Assembly: GCA_900542575.1 (NCBI GenBank)
Contig: UQOE01000001.1
Coordinates: 124,001 to 188,000 of the forward strand
Direction: 5' to 3'
DNA: 64,000 nucleotides
From: an uncultured Oscillospiraceae bacterium
GTDB lineage: Bacteria > Bacillota > Clostridia > Oscillospirales > Acutalibacteraceae
In this document: positions 1 through 7,967 of the stretch, piece by piece
Position numbering within the stretch: position 1 is the stretch's first letter
Layout of the letters: every line of letters starts with the position of its first letter
Translations under genes and position numbers: made by a program
The notes under the pieces: model-generated
The model's database searches: none
What the model was told of the DNA's origin: nothing
The model's input: only the letters and a program-made list of their open reading frames with translations

Positions 1-34
1 AACAAACAATGAATCCATGAAAGGAGCAGTCTCT

Positions 35-1516
35 ATGGCGCACAGCAAAAGCAAGTCCCCTTCTGTCTGGAGATCCCACCTGTCCTGGAAAGAGATCCTC
101 GGCTATTCCTTCGGACTCTTCGGATTTCAGATGCTCTACGGACTTCTGAATTCCTACCAGGCCGAATTCGCCAGTTCCATTCTGGGAGCCAACATGGCGC
201 TGATCGGCATGTTCATCCTTATCACGCGTATCCTCTCCGCTCTCTTTGACCCCGTCGTCGGGCGATGGATGGACCATTCAAAGAGCAGATTTGGAAAATT
301 TCGCTCCATGATTCTATACTCCCTTGCACCTCTTCTGATTACCACGATCCTCATTTTCACAGATGTGCCGTGGAAGAACAGCCGGGGCGGGACTCTGGTC
401 TGGCTGTTCGTCATCTATCTGCTGTGGGCGCTTGCATTTACCATGGGGGATGTTCCCTCCCAGGGCATTGCATCGGTTCTGACGCCGGACCCGCGGGAGC
501 GCACAAATGTCGTCTCCATCTCCAATACGTTTAAGCAGATCGGCATGGAAGCATGTTCAGTTTTCGTTCCGATTGCCTGCCTGATTATTCCCGGCGGATC
601 CCGCGTCCTCGTCAAGCAGGGTGAGACCGATACCCCGATGGTCTCCGGTGAATATTTCACATCTGCTGTCATCATTGCTGTCGTCGGCTGCATTCTGTTT
701 GCTCTGATTCCGCTCTGGAACAAAGAGCGTGTCCCGTACCAGCCGGGACAGACCTATACCGTCCGTGAGATGTTCTCCGCGCTCCGCAAGAACAAACCGC
801 TGATGCTTGTCATTCTCTCCTACCTCCTGGGATTTGCCCGTCAGGTCCAGATGACCATTCAGGTCCAGGCCTCCAATGCAATCGTCGGTTCCCAGAACCT
901 GGTCGTCGTCCTCGGGATCGCCACCGGAGCCGGATCCATGATCAGCATGATCATCATCCCCTTCCTGGTCAAAAAATGGGGTGAAAAGAAAGTCGGCATT
1001 GCGATGGCTTTCTACGGCTTTGTCGCCAACATGCTCTCCTTTGTATTCGGGCATCTCTGGTTTACCCATATTCACAGCATCTCATTCACCGTACTTTTCT
1101 ACCTGTTCATGTTCTTCGTTGGACTGTACTCCAGTTCCTTTACCATCCTTCCGATGATCATGACTGCAGACACCATCGACTACTACGAGTACAAAACAGG
1201 TGAGCGCATGGAAGGTGCTTCCTATGCCATGCTGACTCTGACCATTAAAGTGGTACTGGCTCTCTGCACCGCTGTTGGTCTTCTGTTCGTCAACCTCTCC
1301 GGATACTCTGAGACGGTCGCCGCCATTGCAGCCGGCCGGGCAACGGGCTTCTCGGTTCATACCAAAGATATCATCTTTGTCGCGTATCGAATCATTCCGG
1401 GGCTCTCCTGTATTCTGGCAGCCATTCCGCTCTTCAAATATGAGATCACCCCAGAAAAGAAAAAAGAAATGGCCGCGTTCCTGGAAAAGAAGCGCAGCGC
1501 TGTAAAGGAGGCATAA
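35..1516 (+). CDS. GPH-family sugar:cation symporter (MelB-like)
   Basis: Predicted cytoplasmic-membrane symporter of the glycoside-pentoside-hexuronide family, about 493 residues, the usual length. About twelve hydrophobic segments are visible. The family signature following the second helix is present at about residues 71-90 (FDPVVGRWMDHS, then R-x-G-K-x-R). An ATG at 17 is also in frame, but AAAGGAG at 19-25 lies 9 bases before the ATG at 35, so 35 is the better start. Its stop overlaps the ribosome binding site of the small gene that follows, so the two are co-transcribed. The sugar kinase, aminotransferase and aldolase nearby suggest that it imports the substrate of that pathway. The substrate itself cannot be read from the sequence. 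Confidence 0.85.
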   Translation: MAHSKSKSPSVWRSHLSWKEILGYSFGLFGFQMLYGLLNSYQAEFASSILGANMALIGMFILITRILSALFDPVVGRWMDHSKSRFGKFRSMILYSLAPLLITTILIFTDVPWKNSRGGTLVWLFVIYLLWALAFTMGDVPSQGIASVLTPDPRERTNVVSISNTFKQIGMEACSVFVPIACLIIPGGSRVLVKQGETDTPMVSGEYFTSAVIIAVVGCILFALIPLWNKERVPYQPGQTYTVREMFSALRKNKPLMLVILSYLLGFARQVQMTIQVQASNAIVGSQNLVVVLGIATGAGSMISMIIIPFLVKKWGEKKVGIAMAFYGFVANMLSFVFGHLWFTHIHSISFTVLFYLFMFFVGLYSSSFTILPMIMTADTIDYYEYKTGERMEGASYAMLTLTIKVVLALCTAVGLLFVNLSGYSETVAAIAAGRATGFSVHTKDIIFVAYRIIPGLSCILAAIPLFKYEITPEKKKEMAAFLEKKRSAVKEA

Positions 1517-1520
1517 TAAT

Positions 1521-1856
1521 ATGGCCGCTCAATTCAATCAACTTCAAGAATCCTCCGTTGTAGAAGACATCCATAAATCCTGGAACGAAAAGAAAACCTT
1601 CCAGCAGAGAGTCTCCTGCGGAACCGGCGTCAGGCTGTTCATCGTCTCTGTCATCATTCTTCTGATGGCCATCCTGATCTACGCCGAAATGCCGTATCTC
1701 ATCTTTCTCCACTCGTGTGACAAAACCGTCGACGGGTTCAAAGGTACCGACGGCGGGAAAAATTCACTGGTCAAAGCGGGCAACGCCGTTTTCCAGGACC
1801 CGGTCGTCCCATCGCAGGCCGCCTACGATGCAAATATCGAGCCGGCAGCCAAATAA
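1521..1856 (+). CDS. Small membrane protein of unknown function, partner of the symporter
   Basis: A 111-residue protein that I do not recognise. A polar N-terminal stretch of about 35 residues is followed by one hydrophobic helix at about residues 37-65 (LFIVSVIILLMAILIYAEM) and a soluble tail of about 40 residues. The site AAAGGAGG at 1504-1511 overlaps the end of the upstream symporter gene, with 9 bases to the ATG, so translation is likely coupled. A strong terminator follows directly. The tight linkage suggests an accessory subunit or stabiliser of the transporter; this is inference only. Confidence 0.75.
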   Translation: MAAQFNQLQESSVVEDIHKSWNEKKTFQQRVSCGTGVRLFIVSVIILLMAILIYAEMPYLIFLHSCDKTVDGFKGTDGGKNSLVKAGNAVFQDPVVPSQAAYDANIEPAAK

Positions 1857-1870
1857 GAGAAAAGCAAAAG

Positions 1871-1912
1871 GGCGTGCTGCAGAAACACAGTTTCTGCAGC
1901 ACGCCTTTCTTT
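1871..1912 (+). terminator. Rho-independent terminator of the symporter operon
   Basis: A perfect 15-bp stem (1871-1885 with 1891-1905, loop cacag) is followed by TTTCTTT. It closes the symporter/small membrane protein transcript. Confidence 0.9.
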
Positions 1913-1923
1913 GAGCTGTGCAT

Positions 1924-1968
1924 AAAAAGACCGGCGTCAACCCTTTCGGGCGGATCGTCGGTCTTTTT
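1924..1968 (-). terminator. Rho-independent terminator of the TetR-kinase-phosphatase operon
   Basis: A 13-bp stem with one G-U pair (1924-1936 with 1956-1968) has five T residues at its 3' edge on the minus strand. It lies 16 bases past the phosphatase stop codon. Together with the previous hairpin it separates two convergent operons. Confidence 0.85.
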
Positions 1969-1983
1969 CGCGGATCTCTGCTG

Positions 1984-2454
1984 TCAGGCGAGCTCTGCTC
2001 TTACCTTGGCGAAATACTGTTCCAGGTAGCCCTTGATGATATCCATCTTGGCAAAATACTCATCCATATCCGAGATCAGCCATGGATCTGGGATGGAATG
2101 GTATTCACCGGTCGCCGCCTCCGAGAGAGTAATAAATTTTTTCCGATACGGAAACGGCGTAAACCATTTGTGGGCCTTCGTCATCCCAATGATGGTATCA
2201 GCCTCGCGGAACTTAGGGAGATCCCGATACCAGACACCTGGATGATGAGCATCGGCTTCCTCCTCCGTAAATCCTTCCCGGACCAGTGCAGCCCGGGTTT
2301 TCGGATCGATTGCTTTCATTTGATTCAGCACTGCGGACGAGGACACATGGATTTTTCCGGCGGTCACCGGATCCTCTTCCGCCATACGGCGAAACATGTA
2401 TTCACAGTAGGGACTGCGGCATACATTGGAAGAGCAGACAAAAAGCAGATTCAT
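1984..2454 (-). CDS. Low-molecular-weight protein tyrosine phosphatase family protein
   Basis: A 156-residue cytoplasmic protein with the LMW-PTP P-loop CX5R at the extreme N terminus (Cys7 to Arg13, CSSNVCRS) and the general-acid Asp in a late IPDPW motif (about Asp123). Both catalytic elements are intact and the length is normal, so it should be an active phosphatase. It is the last gene of a TetR-kinase-phosphatase operon. The stop codon of the kinase lies inside its ribosome binding site (TGAGGAA), so the two are translationally coupled. Family members act on phosphotyrosine or phosphoarginine proteins. Its placement behind a sugar kinase could mean that the substrate here is a sugar phosphate or the regulator, but nothing in the sequence proves that. 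Confidence 0.85.
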   Translation of the reverse strand: MNLLFVCSSNVCRSPYCEYMFRRMAEEDPVTAGKIHVSSSAVLNQMKAIDPKTRAALVREGFTEEEADAHHPGVWYRDLPKFREADTIIGMTKAHKWFTPFPYRKKFITLSEAATGEYHSIPDPWLISDMDEYFAKMDIIKGYLEQYFAKVRAELA

Positions 2455-2466
2455 AGACAGTATTCC

Positions 2467-4074
2467 TCAGCCATTGAGAATGGCAAACGTCTTCTTGTTG
2501 TTGGCATACAGGGTACGGAAAGCCTTGTAGTTGCGTTCGTAAACCTCTTTGTTTTCCGGATTCGGCTCGTAGACATGGTCAGCCGGGATGAAATCGCCGA
2601 CGGAGTCGAGGCTGTCAATGAGACCGAGGCCGACACCGACTACCGCTGCAGCGCCGACGGCACCGACATTCTGCGGAGACGCGACGGTCTCTACTTTGAC
2701 GCCCAAGATGTCTGCCAGCATCTGGCAGGTTGCACGGGACAGAGCGCCGCCGCCGACAAAGCGGACAGGGTCGGAGACATTGGTCTTGGACGCCTCGCAC
2801 TCGTACATCCAGCGGAGATGGAAGCAGATGCCCTCGAGGGTAGCGCGGAGCAGGTCGCTCTTTCCGGTATCGATGTTGATATTGAAGAACATGCCGGCTG
2901 CATTCGGGTCCTCAAATGGGCAGCGGTTGCCATGGAGCCACGGGGTAAAGATGACTCCGTCGGAACCGGCCGGGACTTTCTCGACGACCTCGGTCAGATA
3001 GTCATAGAGACTCGTATACTCGGCCTCATAGTTTTCGCGGGATTCACAGACATTGTGCTTTTCCAGATAGACGCCGACCTCATCTGCAACCAGATGATCT
3101 TTGACCCACTCGAAGCACTTGGCCGCCGTCTCCATCTCGGCAAAGTAGTTAAACGTGCCCTCCTGGGCGCCGACAATGGCGGCGATCATGGCATTGACAT
3201 CGACCATCTGCTTGGTTGTAACCGTGGAGACCCAGCCGGATGTGCCGGAGTAAATATGGGTGCTGCCCGGGCGGGTTGCGCCTGCGCCGACACCGATCAG
3301 TGAGGAATCTCCGCCGCCGCCGAACACCGGAATACCCGGGACCAGGCCGAGCTCTTCGGCCGCCTCCTCGGTGAGCTCTCCGACTTTGTCGGTGGATTTG
3401 ACGATGGGGGCCAAATGGTCCATATTGATGTCGAGCATCTTGCAGACCTTTTCCGAACAGCCCTCATGGCCTTTTCTGGTGTCATACAGCAGTGCGGCAA
3501 AAGCGGAATCCTGGGTCATAATAAACTGGTGCGTGCAGCGGCCGATGAGGTACTCTTTGACATCCAGCCACTTATAAATTTTGGAGTAGACCTCCGGCTC
3601 ATGTGCCTCGATCCACTTATATTTCCAAATGGGGTCTTTGACCGAGCTGGAAACAGCACCTGTATGAATCAGATACGGAATCAGCTTGAAGATGTTGGCA
3701 CCGGCAATCTGCGGACCATAGGCGATACCCTTCTTCAGTTCCTCCTTGGCGCGCTGATCCATATAGCTCATTGGAGGGCGGAGCGCATTTCCGTCCTTGT
3801 CGACTACGACGACGCCCTGCATCTGACTGCAGAAAGAGAGACCGGCAATCTGAGACGGTTTGATGTCGGTTTTCTTTTCAAAGATATTGCGGGTGGTTTC
3901 GCACATGGCACCCCACCATTCATCTGCGTCCTGCTCAACTCCGCCGTTCGGAAGTACGGTCAGACCATAGCCGCTGGAATCCGCAGCAATGAGTTCAATT
4001 TTGTCCTCAATGGCAAACAGGCAGGTCTTTACGCCGGTAGTGCCGACATCGTAAGCCAAAACATAGGTCTTCAT
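2467..4074 (-). CDS. FGGY-family carbohydrate kinase (xylulokinase-like)
   Basis: A 535-residue kinase of the FGGY family. The N-terminal phosphate-binding motif DVGTTGVKT is at residues 10-18. The segment MQGVVVVDKDG...MSYMDQR resembles the substrate loop of xylulokinases. The C-terminal ATP-binding domain carries GGGGDSSLIGVGAG, the IYSGTSGW segment and FVGGGALSRATCQMLA. It should phosphorylate a pentulose or a related polyol with ATP in the cytoplasm; D-xylulose is possible but not shown. The length is slightly above the 490-510 residues usual for XylB. It sits between the tetR and phosphatase genes, 33 bases after tetR, with a GAGAGGA site before the ATG. The divergent aminotransferase/aldolase genes suggest that its product is cleaved by the aldolase. 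Confidence 0.85.
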   Translation of the reverse strand: MKTYVLAYDVGTTGVKTCLFAIEDKIELIAADSSGYGLTVLPNGGVEQDADEWWGAMCETTRNIFEKKTDIKPSQIAGLSFCSQMQGVVVVDKDGNALRPPMSYMDQRAKEELKKGIAYGPQIAGANIFKLIPYLIHTGAVSSSVKDPIWKYKWIEAHEPEVYSKIYKWLDVKEYLIGRCTHQFIMTQDSAFAALLYDTRKGHEGCSEKVCKMLDINMDHLAPIVKSTDKVGELTEEAAEELGLVPGIPVFGGGGDSSLIGVGAGATRPGSTHIYSGTSGWVSTVTTKQMVDVNAMIAAIVGAQEGTFNYFAEMETAAKCFEWVKDHLVADEVGVYLEKHNVCESRENYEAEYTSLYDYLTEVVEKVPAGSDGVIFTPWLHGNRCPFEDPNAAGMFFNINIDTGKSDLLRATLEGICFHLRWMYECEASKTNVSDPVRFVGGGALSRATCQMLADILGVKVETVASPQNVGAVGAAAVVGVGLGLIDSLDSVGDFIPADHVYEPNPENKEVYERNYKAFRTLYANNKKTFAILNG

Positions 4075-4107
4075 ATTCTATCCTCTCTTTTCCCTCAGAC
4101 ATCCGAA

Positions 4108-4806
4108 TTACGAATTCGATGCCGCCTCTTCCAGCCGCCGGATGTCGTCGTGGCTGAACGTAAAGGCAGATTCTAAGAATTTCAGCGTCTCCGATACCAC
4201 CTTGTTGTTGTCCTCAAAAATATCCTCACCGCAGTAAATCTTAAACCGTTCTTTATAATAATCAGTGGTATAAGAAAACTGCAGCGTCAGAAGAATGGAG
4301 TCAAACAGAAAGGCAAACATGCGTGGGTCGCAGTCCTCGCGGATCTTCCCCTCTTTCTGGGCCTGTTCAATGAAAGAGCTGTACGCCCTATAGGAGATGC
4401 TCTCAATACGCTGGGCAAAATACTCCACATGGTCTTTGTTTTTCAGCTGTGTGATGCAGCTGTAAAGCTTGACAAAAGTGGCATAATCCCGGGACGTGTC
4501 CTGTACCGCACGAATCAGCTGCTCCGCCCGATCCAGAATTTTTTTATCCGAATCCACGGTTTCATCGATGACTTTTTCCATAATATTAATGGCTTCGTCC
4601 ATACAGGTGATGAAGAGATCCTCTTTGGTGTCGAAGTATTTATACATAAGACCGATGCTGATTTCGGCCTTTTTTGCAATAACATTGATGTTGGCACGTT
4701 CATAGCCGCGTTCGGAGAATTCCGAAATGCCTGCCTGGAGCACCCGATTTTTCTTTTCCGGCAGTGCGCGGTCAAATGCTGGCTTATGATGGGTCATTTT
4801 GGTCAT
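4108..4806 (-). CDS. TetR/AcrR family transcriptional regulator
   Basis: About 232 residues. The N-terminal helix-turn-helix (about residues 15-60) has the typical TetR order: a segment ending GISEFSERGYERANINVIAKK, then ISIGLMYKYFDTKEDLF. The variable ligand domain follows. An ATG at 4824 is in frame, but AAAGGA lies 9 bases before the ATG at 4806, which is therefore preferred. It is the first gene of the kinase/phosphatase operon and diverges from the aminotransferase. A promoter overlapped by a 20-bp imperfect palindrome lies just upstream, which fits autorepression. The inducer is presumably a pathway sugar or phosphate (inference). Confidence 0.85.
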   Translation of the reverse strand: MTKMTHHKPAFDRALPEKKNRVLQAGISEFSERGYERANINVIAKKAEISIGLMYKYFDTKEDLFITCMDEAINIMEKVIDETVDSDKKILDRAEQLIRAVQDTSRDYATFVKLYSCITQLKNKDHVEYFAQRIESISYRAYSSFIEQAQKEGKIREDCDPRMFAFLFDSILLTLQFSYTTDYYKERFKIYCGEDIFEDNNKVVSETLKFLESAFTFSHDDIRRLEEAASNS

Positions 4807-4834
4807 TTCATGTCGTCCTTTCATCTGGTTCCCG

Positions 4835-4854
4835 GAGTGAGCATACGCTCATTC
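4835..4854. promoter_or_regulatory. Candidate TetR operator
   Basis: GAGTGAGCATACGCTCATTC is a 20-bp palindrome with 8 of 10 base pairs matching. It lies between the -10 box and the start codon of tetR, where a repressor would block initiation. Confidence 0.6.
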
Positions 4855-4863
4855 TATTCTTCC

Positions 4864-4892
4864 ATTATAGAGACGGCATCGTCAAATGGCAA
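4864..4892 (-). promoter_or_regulatory. Promoter of the tetR-kinase-phosphatase operon
   Basis: On the minus strand: -35 TTGCCA (4892-4887), a 17-bp spacer and a perfect -10 TATAAT (4869-4864). Confidence 0.8.
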
Positions 4893-4983
4893 TGTTTTCG
4901 GGCAAAAAAGCCGCATTTATCTGTGCATACCTTCTGAAAAATTGTAAAATTTCGAATTATTCTTGTATTTTTTGTTTTCAAGC

Positions 4984-5012
4984 TTCCATTTTTCAGGGCC
5001 CGGGTGTATACT
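4984..5012 (+). promoter_or_regulatory. Probable promoter of the aminotransferase gene
   Basis: The -10 is TATACT at 5007-5012. A poor -35 (TTCCAT) lies 17 bp upstream, which suggests an activator or weak basal expression. A small inverted repeat, GGTGAGTCACC (5025-5035), lies just downstream of the -10 and could be a regulatory site. Confidence 0.45.
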
Positions 5013-5092
5013 GAAGTCAATCAAGGTGAGTCACCGTTCACCTGCAGAAAATTATAGGTTAAAATAATCTTATCTGTATTGGAGGAATCAGA

Positions 5093-6568
5093 ATGGACAC
5101 AAGATTTGCCATCAGCACCTATCCAGATGCTGTAGCCATCAACAAAGAGCTCGACGAGCTCATCAAAAAGCCGATTTATTCTCTGGATCCCGCTGCTCTG
5201 AAAAGATATGAGGACGAGTATTACGGTAAGAAATGCCAGAAGTCGAAAGCAATGATCGACGAGGCCCGCAATGTCATCCCCGGCGGCGTCCAGCACAACC
5301 TCGCATTCAACTATCCGTTCCCGCTGGTCTTCACCAAGGCCGAGGGCAATAAGCTCTATGATATTGACGGAAACGTCTATTACGATCTCCTTCAGGCCGG
5401 CGGTCCCACCATTCTCGGTTCCAACGACCCGGTTGTCCGTGATGCGGTCATCGACCTCCTGAACACCTGCGGCCCGTCCACCGGTCTGTTCCATGAGGCA
5501 GAATACAAACTCGGCAAAAAGATTGCCGACTGTGTCCCGTCCGTTGACATGTTCCGTATGCTCGGTTCCGGTACTGAGGCCTGCATGTGCGCACTCCGTA
5601 TCGCCCGTCTCGCAACCGGCCACAAGAATGTCCTGAAGATGGGCGGTGCTTACCACGGCTGGTCCGATCAGATGGCCTGGGGCATGCGTGTTCCCGGCAC
5701 CCGCAACTTCCAGTCCCACGGTGTTCCGAACTTTGTATTTAAACACACCCAGGAGTTCTTCCCCGGCGACCTCGACGACCTCGAGAAAAAGCTCTGGCTC
5801 AACAAGTTCAACGGCGGCACCGCTGCAGTTTACATTGAGCCCATCGGTCCGGAGTCCGCGACCCGTCCGCTCACCAAAGAGTTCGTCAAGGGCGTTGAGA
5901 CCCTCTGCCATAAATACGGTGCCCTTCTCGTCTGCGACGAAGTTGTATCCGGTTTCCGTATCGGTCTTTCCGGTGCACAGGGCTACTACGGCATTGACCC
6001 GGATCTCACAATCTTCGGTAAGATCATTGCCGGCGGCTACCCGGGTGCCGGCGGAGTCGGCGGACACCGCGACGTCATGAAGCATCTCGGCGCCGGCCTC
6101 GACAGCTCGGGCAAGAAAGTCACCAAAGCAATGTGCGGCGGCACCATGGCAGCTACTCCTATCTCCTGCGTCGCAGGCTACACCACCATCTGCGAAATTG
6201 AGAAGCGCAACGCCTGCCAGGTTGCCGGTCAGATGGCTGACCGTCTTATCGCCGGCATTCAGAAGAGCATTAAGAAATACAATCTTCCGTTTGTCGCTTT
6301 CAATGTCGGTTCTGTCTGCCACCTCGACACCGTTGGTACCATGCAGTTTGCCATCGACTGGAGCAAAATCTGGACGGTCCCGAAAGTTCTCAAGGAGACC
6401 AGTGCCCGCCAGAAAGAGATGGAGCACATGGGTGCAGCCTACATGGCAGAAGGCATCGTAACACTTGCCGGCTCCCGTCTTTACACCTCCGCCGCCTATA
6501 CGGAAGAGGACATTGACGATGTCATTGGCCGCTTCGACAAGGTACTCTCTCAGTGCAAGAAACTGTAA
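5093..6568 (+). CDS. Class III PLP-dependent aminotransferase (glutamate-1-semialdehyde aminomutase-like)
   Basis: A 491-residue fold-type I PLP enzyme. It shows the phosphate-cup motif GSGTEACMCALRIAR, the cofactor Asp motif VCDEVVSGFR, and the PLP lysine in FGKIIAGGYPGAGG (Lys310). It resembles HemL, but is about 60 residues longer at the N terminus and sits among sugar catabolism genes rather than haem genes, so a role in tetrapyrrole synthesis is unlikely. It may transaminate or isomerise an amino-aldehyde or keto-sugar intermediate. A GGAGG site precedes the ATG. A terminator hairpin follows before the aldolase gene. The substrate is unknown. Confidence 0.8.
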   Translation: MDTRFAISTYPDAVAINKELDELIKKPIYSLDPAALKRYEDEYYGKKCQKSKAMIDEARNVIPGGVQHNLAFNYPFPLVFTKAEGNKLYDIDGNVYYDLLQAGGPTILGSNDPVVRDAVIDLLNTCGPSTGLFHEAEYKLGKKIADCVPSVDMFRMLGSGTEACMCALRIARLATGHKNVLKMGGAYHGWSDQMAWGMRVPGTRNFQSHGVPNFVFKHTQEFFPGDLDDLEKKLWLNKFNGGTAAVYIEPIGPESATRPLTKEFVKGVETLCHKYGALLVCDEVVSGFRIGLSGAQGYYGIDPDLTIFGKIIAGGYPGAGGVGGHRDVMKHLGAGLDSSGKKVTKAMCGGTMAATPISCVAGYTTICEIEKRNACQVAGQMADRLIAGIQKSIKKYNLPFVAFNVGSVCHLDTVGTMQFAIDWSKIWTVPKVLKETSARQKEMEHMGAAYMAEGIVTLAGSRLYTSAAYTEEDIDDVIGRFDKVLSQCKKL

Positions 6569-6580
6569 GATCATTTACCG

Positions 6581-6613
6581 CGGGGAAGGCAGGATTCTGC
6601 TTTCCCCGTTTTT
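6581..6613 (+). terminator. Intercistronic terminator/attenuator hairpin
   Basis: A 12-bp stem with one G-U pair (6581-6592 with 6597-6608, loop gatt) is followed by five T residues. It sits between the aminotransferase and the aldolase, only about 10 bases before the aldolase ribosome binding site, with no promoter visible after it. The aldolase is therefore probably expressed by partial read-through. Confidence 0.75.
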
Positions 6614-6636
6614 AACTTAAGAAAGGAGGCCTTTTC

Positions 6637-7839
6637 ATGGCCTATTCCATGGAAGAAGGAAAAAAACTGGTCGTGGAAGCCGGACTGAAACTGGTCCGTT
6701 CCGGTCTGATCGCCCGTACATGGGGCAACGTCAGCGCCCGGGTCTCTGACAACGAATTTGTCATCACGCCCAGCGGAATCCCCTATGAGAAACTCACCCC
6801 GGACGACATTGTCCCGGTCAAAATTGATGACTGCTCCTACGACAAAGAAGGTCTGAAGCCCTCCAGTGAAAAGGGCGTTCATGCCGCTGCCTATCAGCTC
6901 CACCCGGAAGTCGACTTCGTCATTCACACCCACCAGATGGATGCGTCCGTTGTCGGCATCACCGGAGAAGATCTCCCGGTTCCGCCGGAATTCCGCAGTC
7001 TCATGGGCGAGAAGGTTCCCGCAGCAAAATACGGGCTCTCCTCCACCGAGACTCTGCGCAAAAACGTGTACAATGCCATGAAGAGCAATCCATCCAGCTA
7101 TGCGGTTTTCATGATTCATCACGGCGCACTCTGCCTTGGCAAAGACGAAGCGGAGGCCTTTGAAGTAGCATCCACTCTGGAGAAAATCTGCGGTGCGAAA
7201 ATTGACTACGCCTGCAATGGCAAGGATCTGATCTCCGCTTATCTTGACAAAAATGTTGACGCTGCAGACCGTGAATCGAAGCCGATGGACTTCGGTCGCA
7301 GTGAGCGCAATGGAGACGTCTTTACCCTTACAATGAAGGACGGCTCCAGCTATAAGTGCGGTGTCCTGTCCGGCGCAGCGCTTATCGGCGAAGGCATTGC
7401 TCCCCGCGTCTCACGACTTCACGCCGCCATCTACCGCAGTTCCGATGTCAGCTTTATCCGCCACGACACCAACCCTTATGTCGTCGCGCTGAGCTGCAGC
7501 GGCAAGACAGAGATCCCCTATCTAGACGACTTCGCCCAGATCTCCGGCATCGACGTCAAAAACGAGTCCTACGAGGAGTCCGAGATGCGGACCCAGGACA
7601 AGGTCATTGCAAAGACTCTGAAGTCCCGCAATGCCGTGTTCATCAAAGGCCAGGGCGCTCTTTGCACCGGCAGCACCGACAGTGACACCGAGGCAGTCGA
7701 GCTGGTTCTCGAGAAAGAAGCCCATGCAGCCCTTTATGCAGGTCTGGTAGATAATGCCAGCACGCTGATGTTTGCAGGCGTTGCGCTGGAGCGCACTGTT
7801 TACGTCGCTAAATACTCCAAACTCGCGAGCAAAAAATAA
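6637..7839 (+). CDS. Tandem class II aldolase/adducin-domain protein with a degenerate second domain
   Basis: A 400-residue protein made of two class II aldolase folds; typical family members are about 210-230 residues with one. In domain 1 the zinc ligands are intact: HTH at His97/His99, a later His-His-Gly at His161/162, and the likely catalytic Glu78 in SSEKGVHAAAY. Domain 2 (about 225-395) repeats the same frame (LHAAIYRSS, then FIKGQGALCTG), but the HTH is reduced to RHDTN and the HHG has become GQG, so it cannot bind zinc in the same way. Domain 1 should cleave or epimerise a phosphorylated ketose or a 3-hydroxy acid. Domain 2 may be structural or an allosteric site. An AAAGGAGG site precedes the ATG. 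Confidence 0.8.
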   Translation: MAYSMEEGKKLVVEAGLKLVRSGLIARTWGNVSARVSDNEFVITPSGIPYEKLTPDDIVPVKIDDCSYDKEGLKPSSEKGVHAAAYQLHPEVDFVIHTHQMDASVVGITGEDLPVPPEFRSLMGEKVPAAKYGLSSTETLRKNVYNAMKSNPSSYAVFMIHHGALCLGKDEAEAFEVASTLEKICGAKIDYACNGKDLISAYLDKNVDAADRESKPMDFGRSERNGDVFTLTMKDGSSYKCGVLSGAALIGEGIAPRVSRLHAAIYRSSDVSFIRHDTNPYVVALSCSGKTEIPYLDDFAQISGIDVKNESYEESEMRTQDKVIAKTLKSRNAVFIKGQGALCTGSTDSDTEAVELVLEKEAHAALYAGLVDNASTLMFAGVALERTVYVAKYSKLASKK

Positions 7840-7869
7840 TCCATTCTGCTCGTCTTCTCCAATTTGACA

Positions 7870-7913
7870 GAGGAACCGCCCTGTACCGGAATTTCGGTAC
7901 AGGGCGGTTCCTC
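7870..7913. terminator. Hairpin terminator between convergent genes
   Basis: A perfect 19-bp stem (7870-7888 with 7895-7913, 6-base loop) lies between the stops of the aldolase (+) and the MFS gene (-). The T tract is short on both sides, so it may act bidirectionally through stem strength. Confidence 0.7.
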
Positions 7914-7967
7914 ATTTACCAGAAGGACCTGCTTGGCTCAGGTTCTCTGAACGTTCAATTTCAATTT

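Noticed and set aside
1918..3303. 461-codon plus-strand frame opposite the sugar kinase and phosphatase
   Set aside because: Starts within a terminator hairpin and lies opposite two genes with clear catalytic motifs.
5021..6574. 517-codon frame antisense to the aminotransferase
   Set aside because: A shadow of the strong third-position bias of the real gene; no ribosome binding site and no recognisable domain, while the opposite strand carries all PLP motifs.
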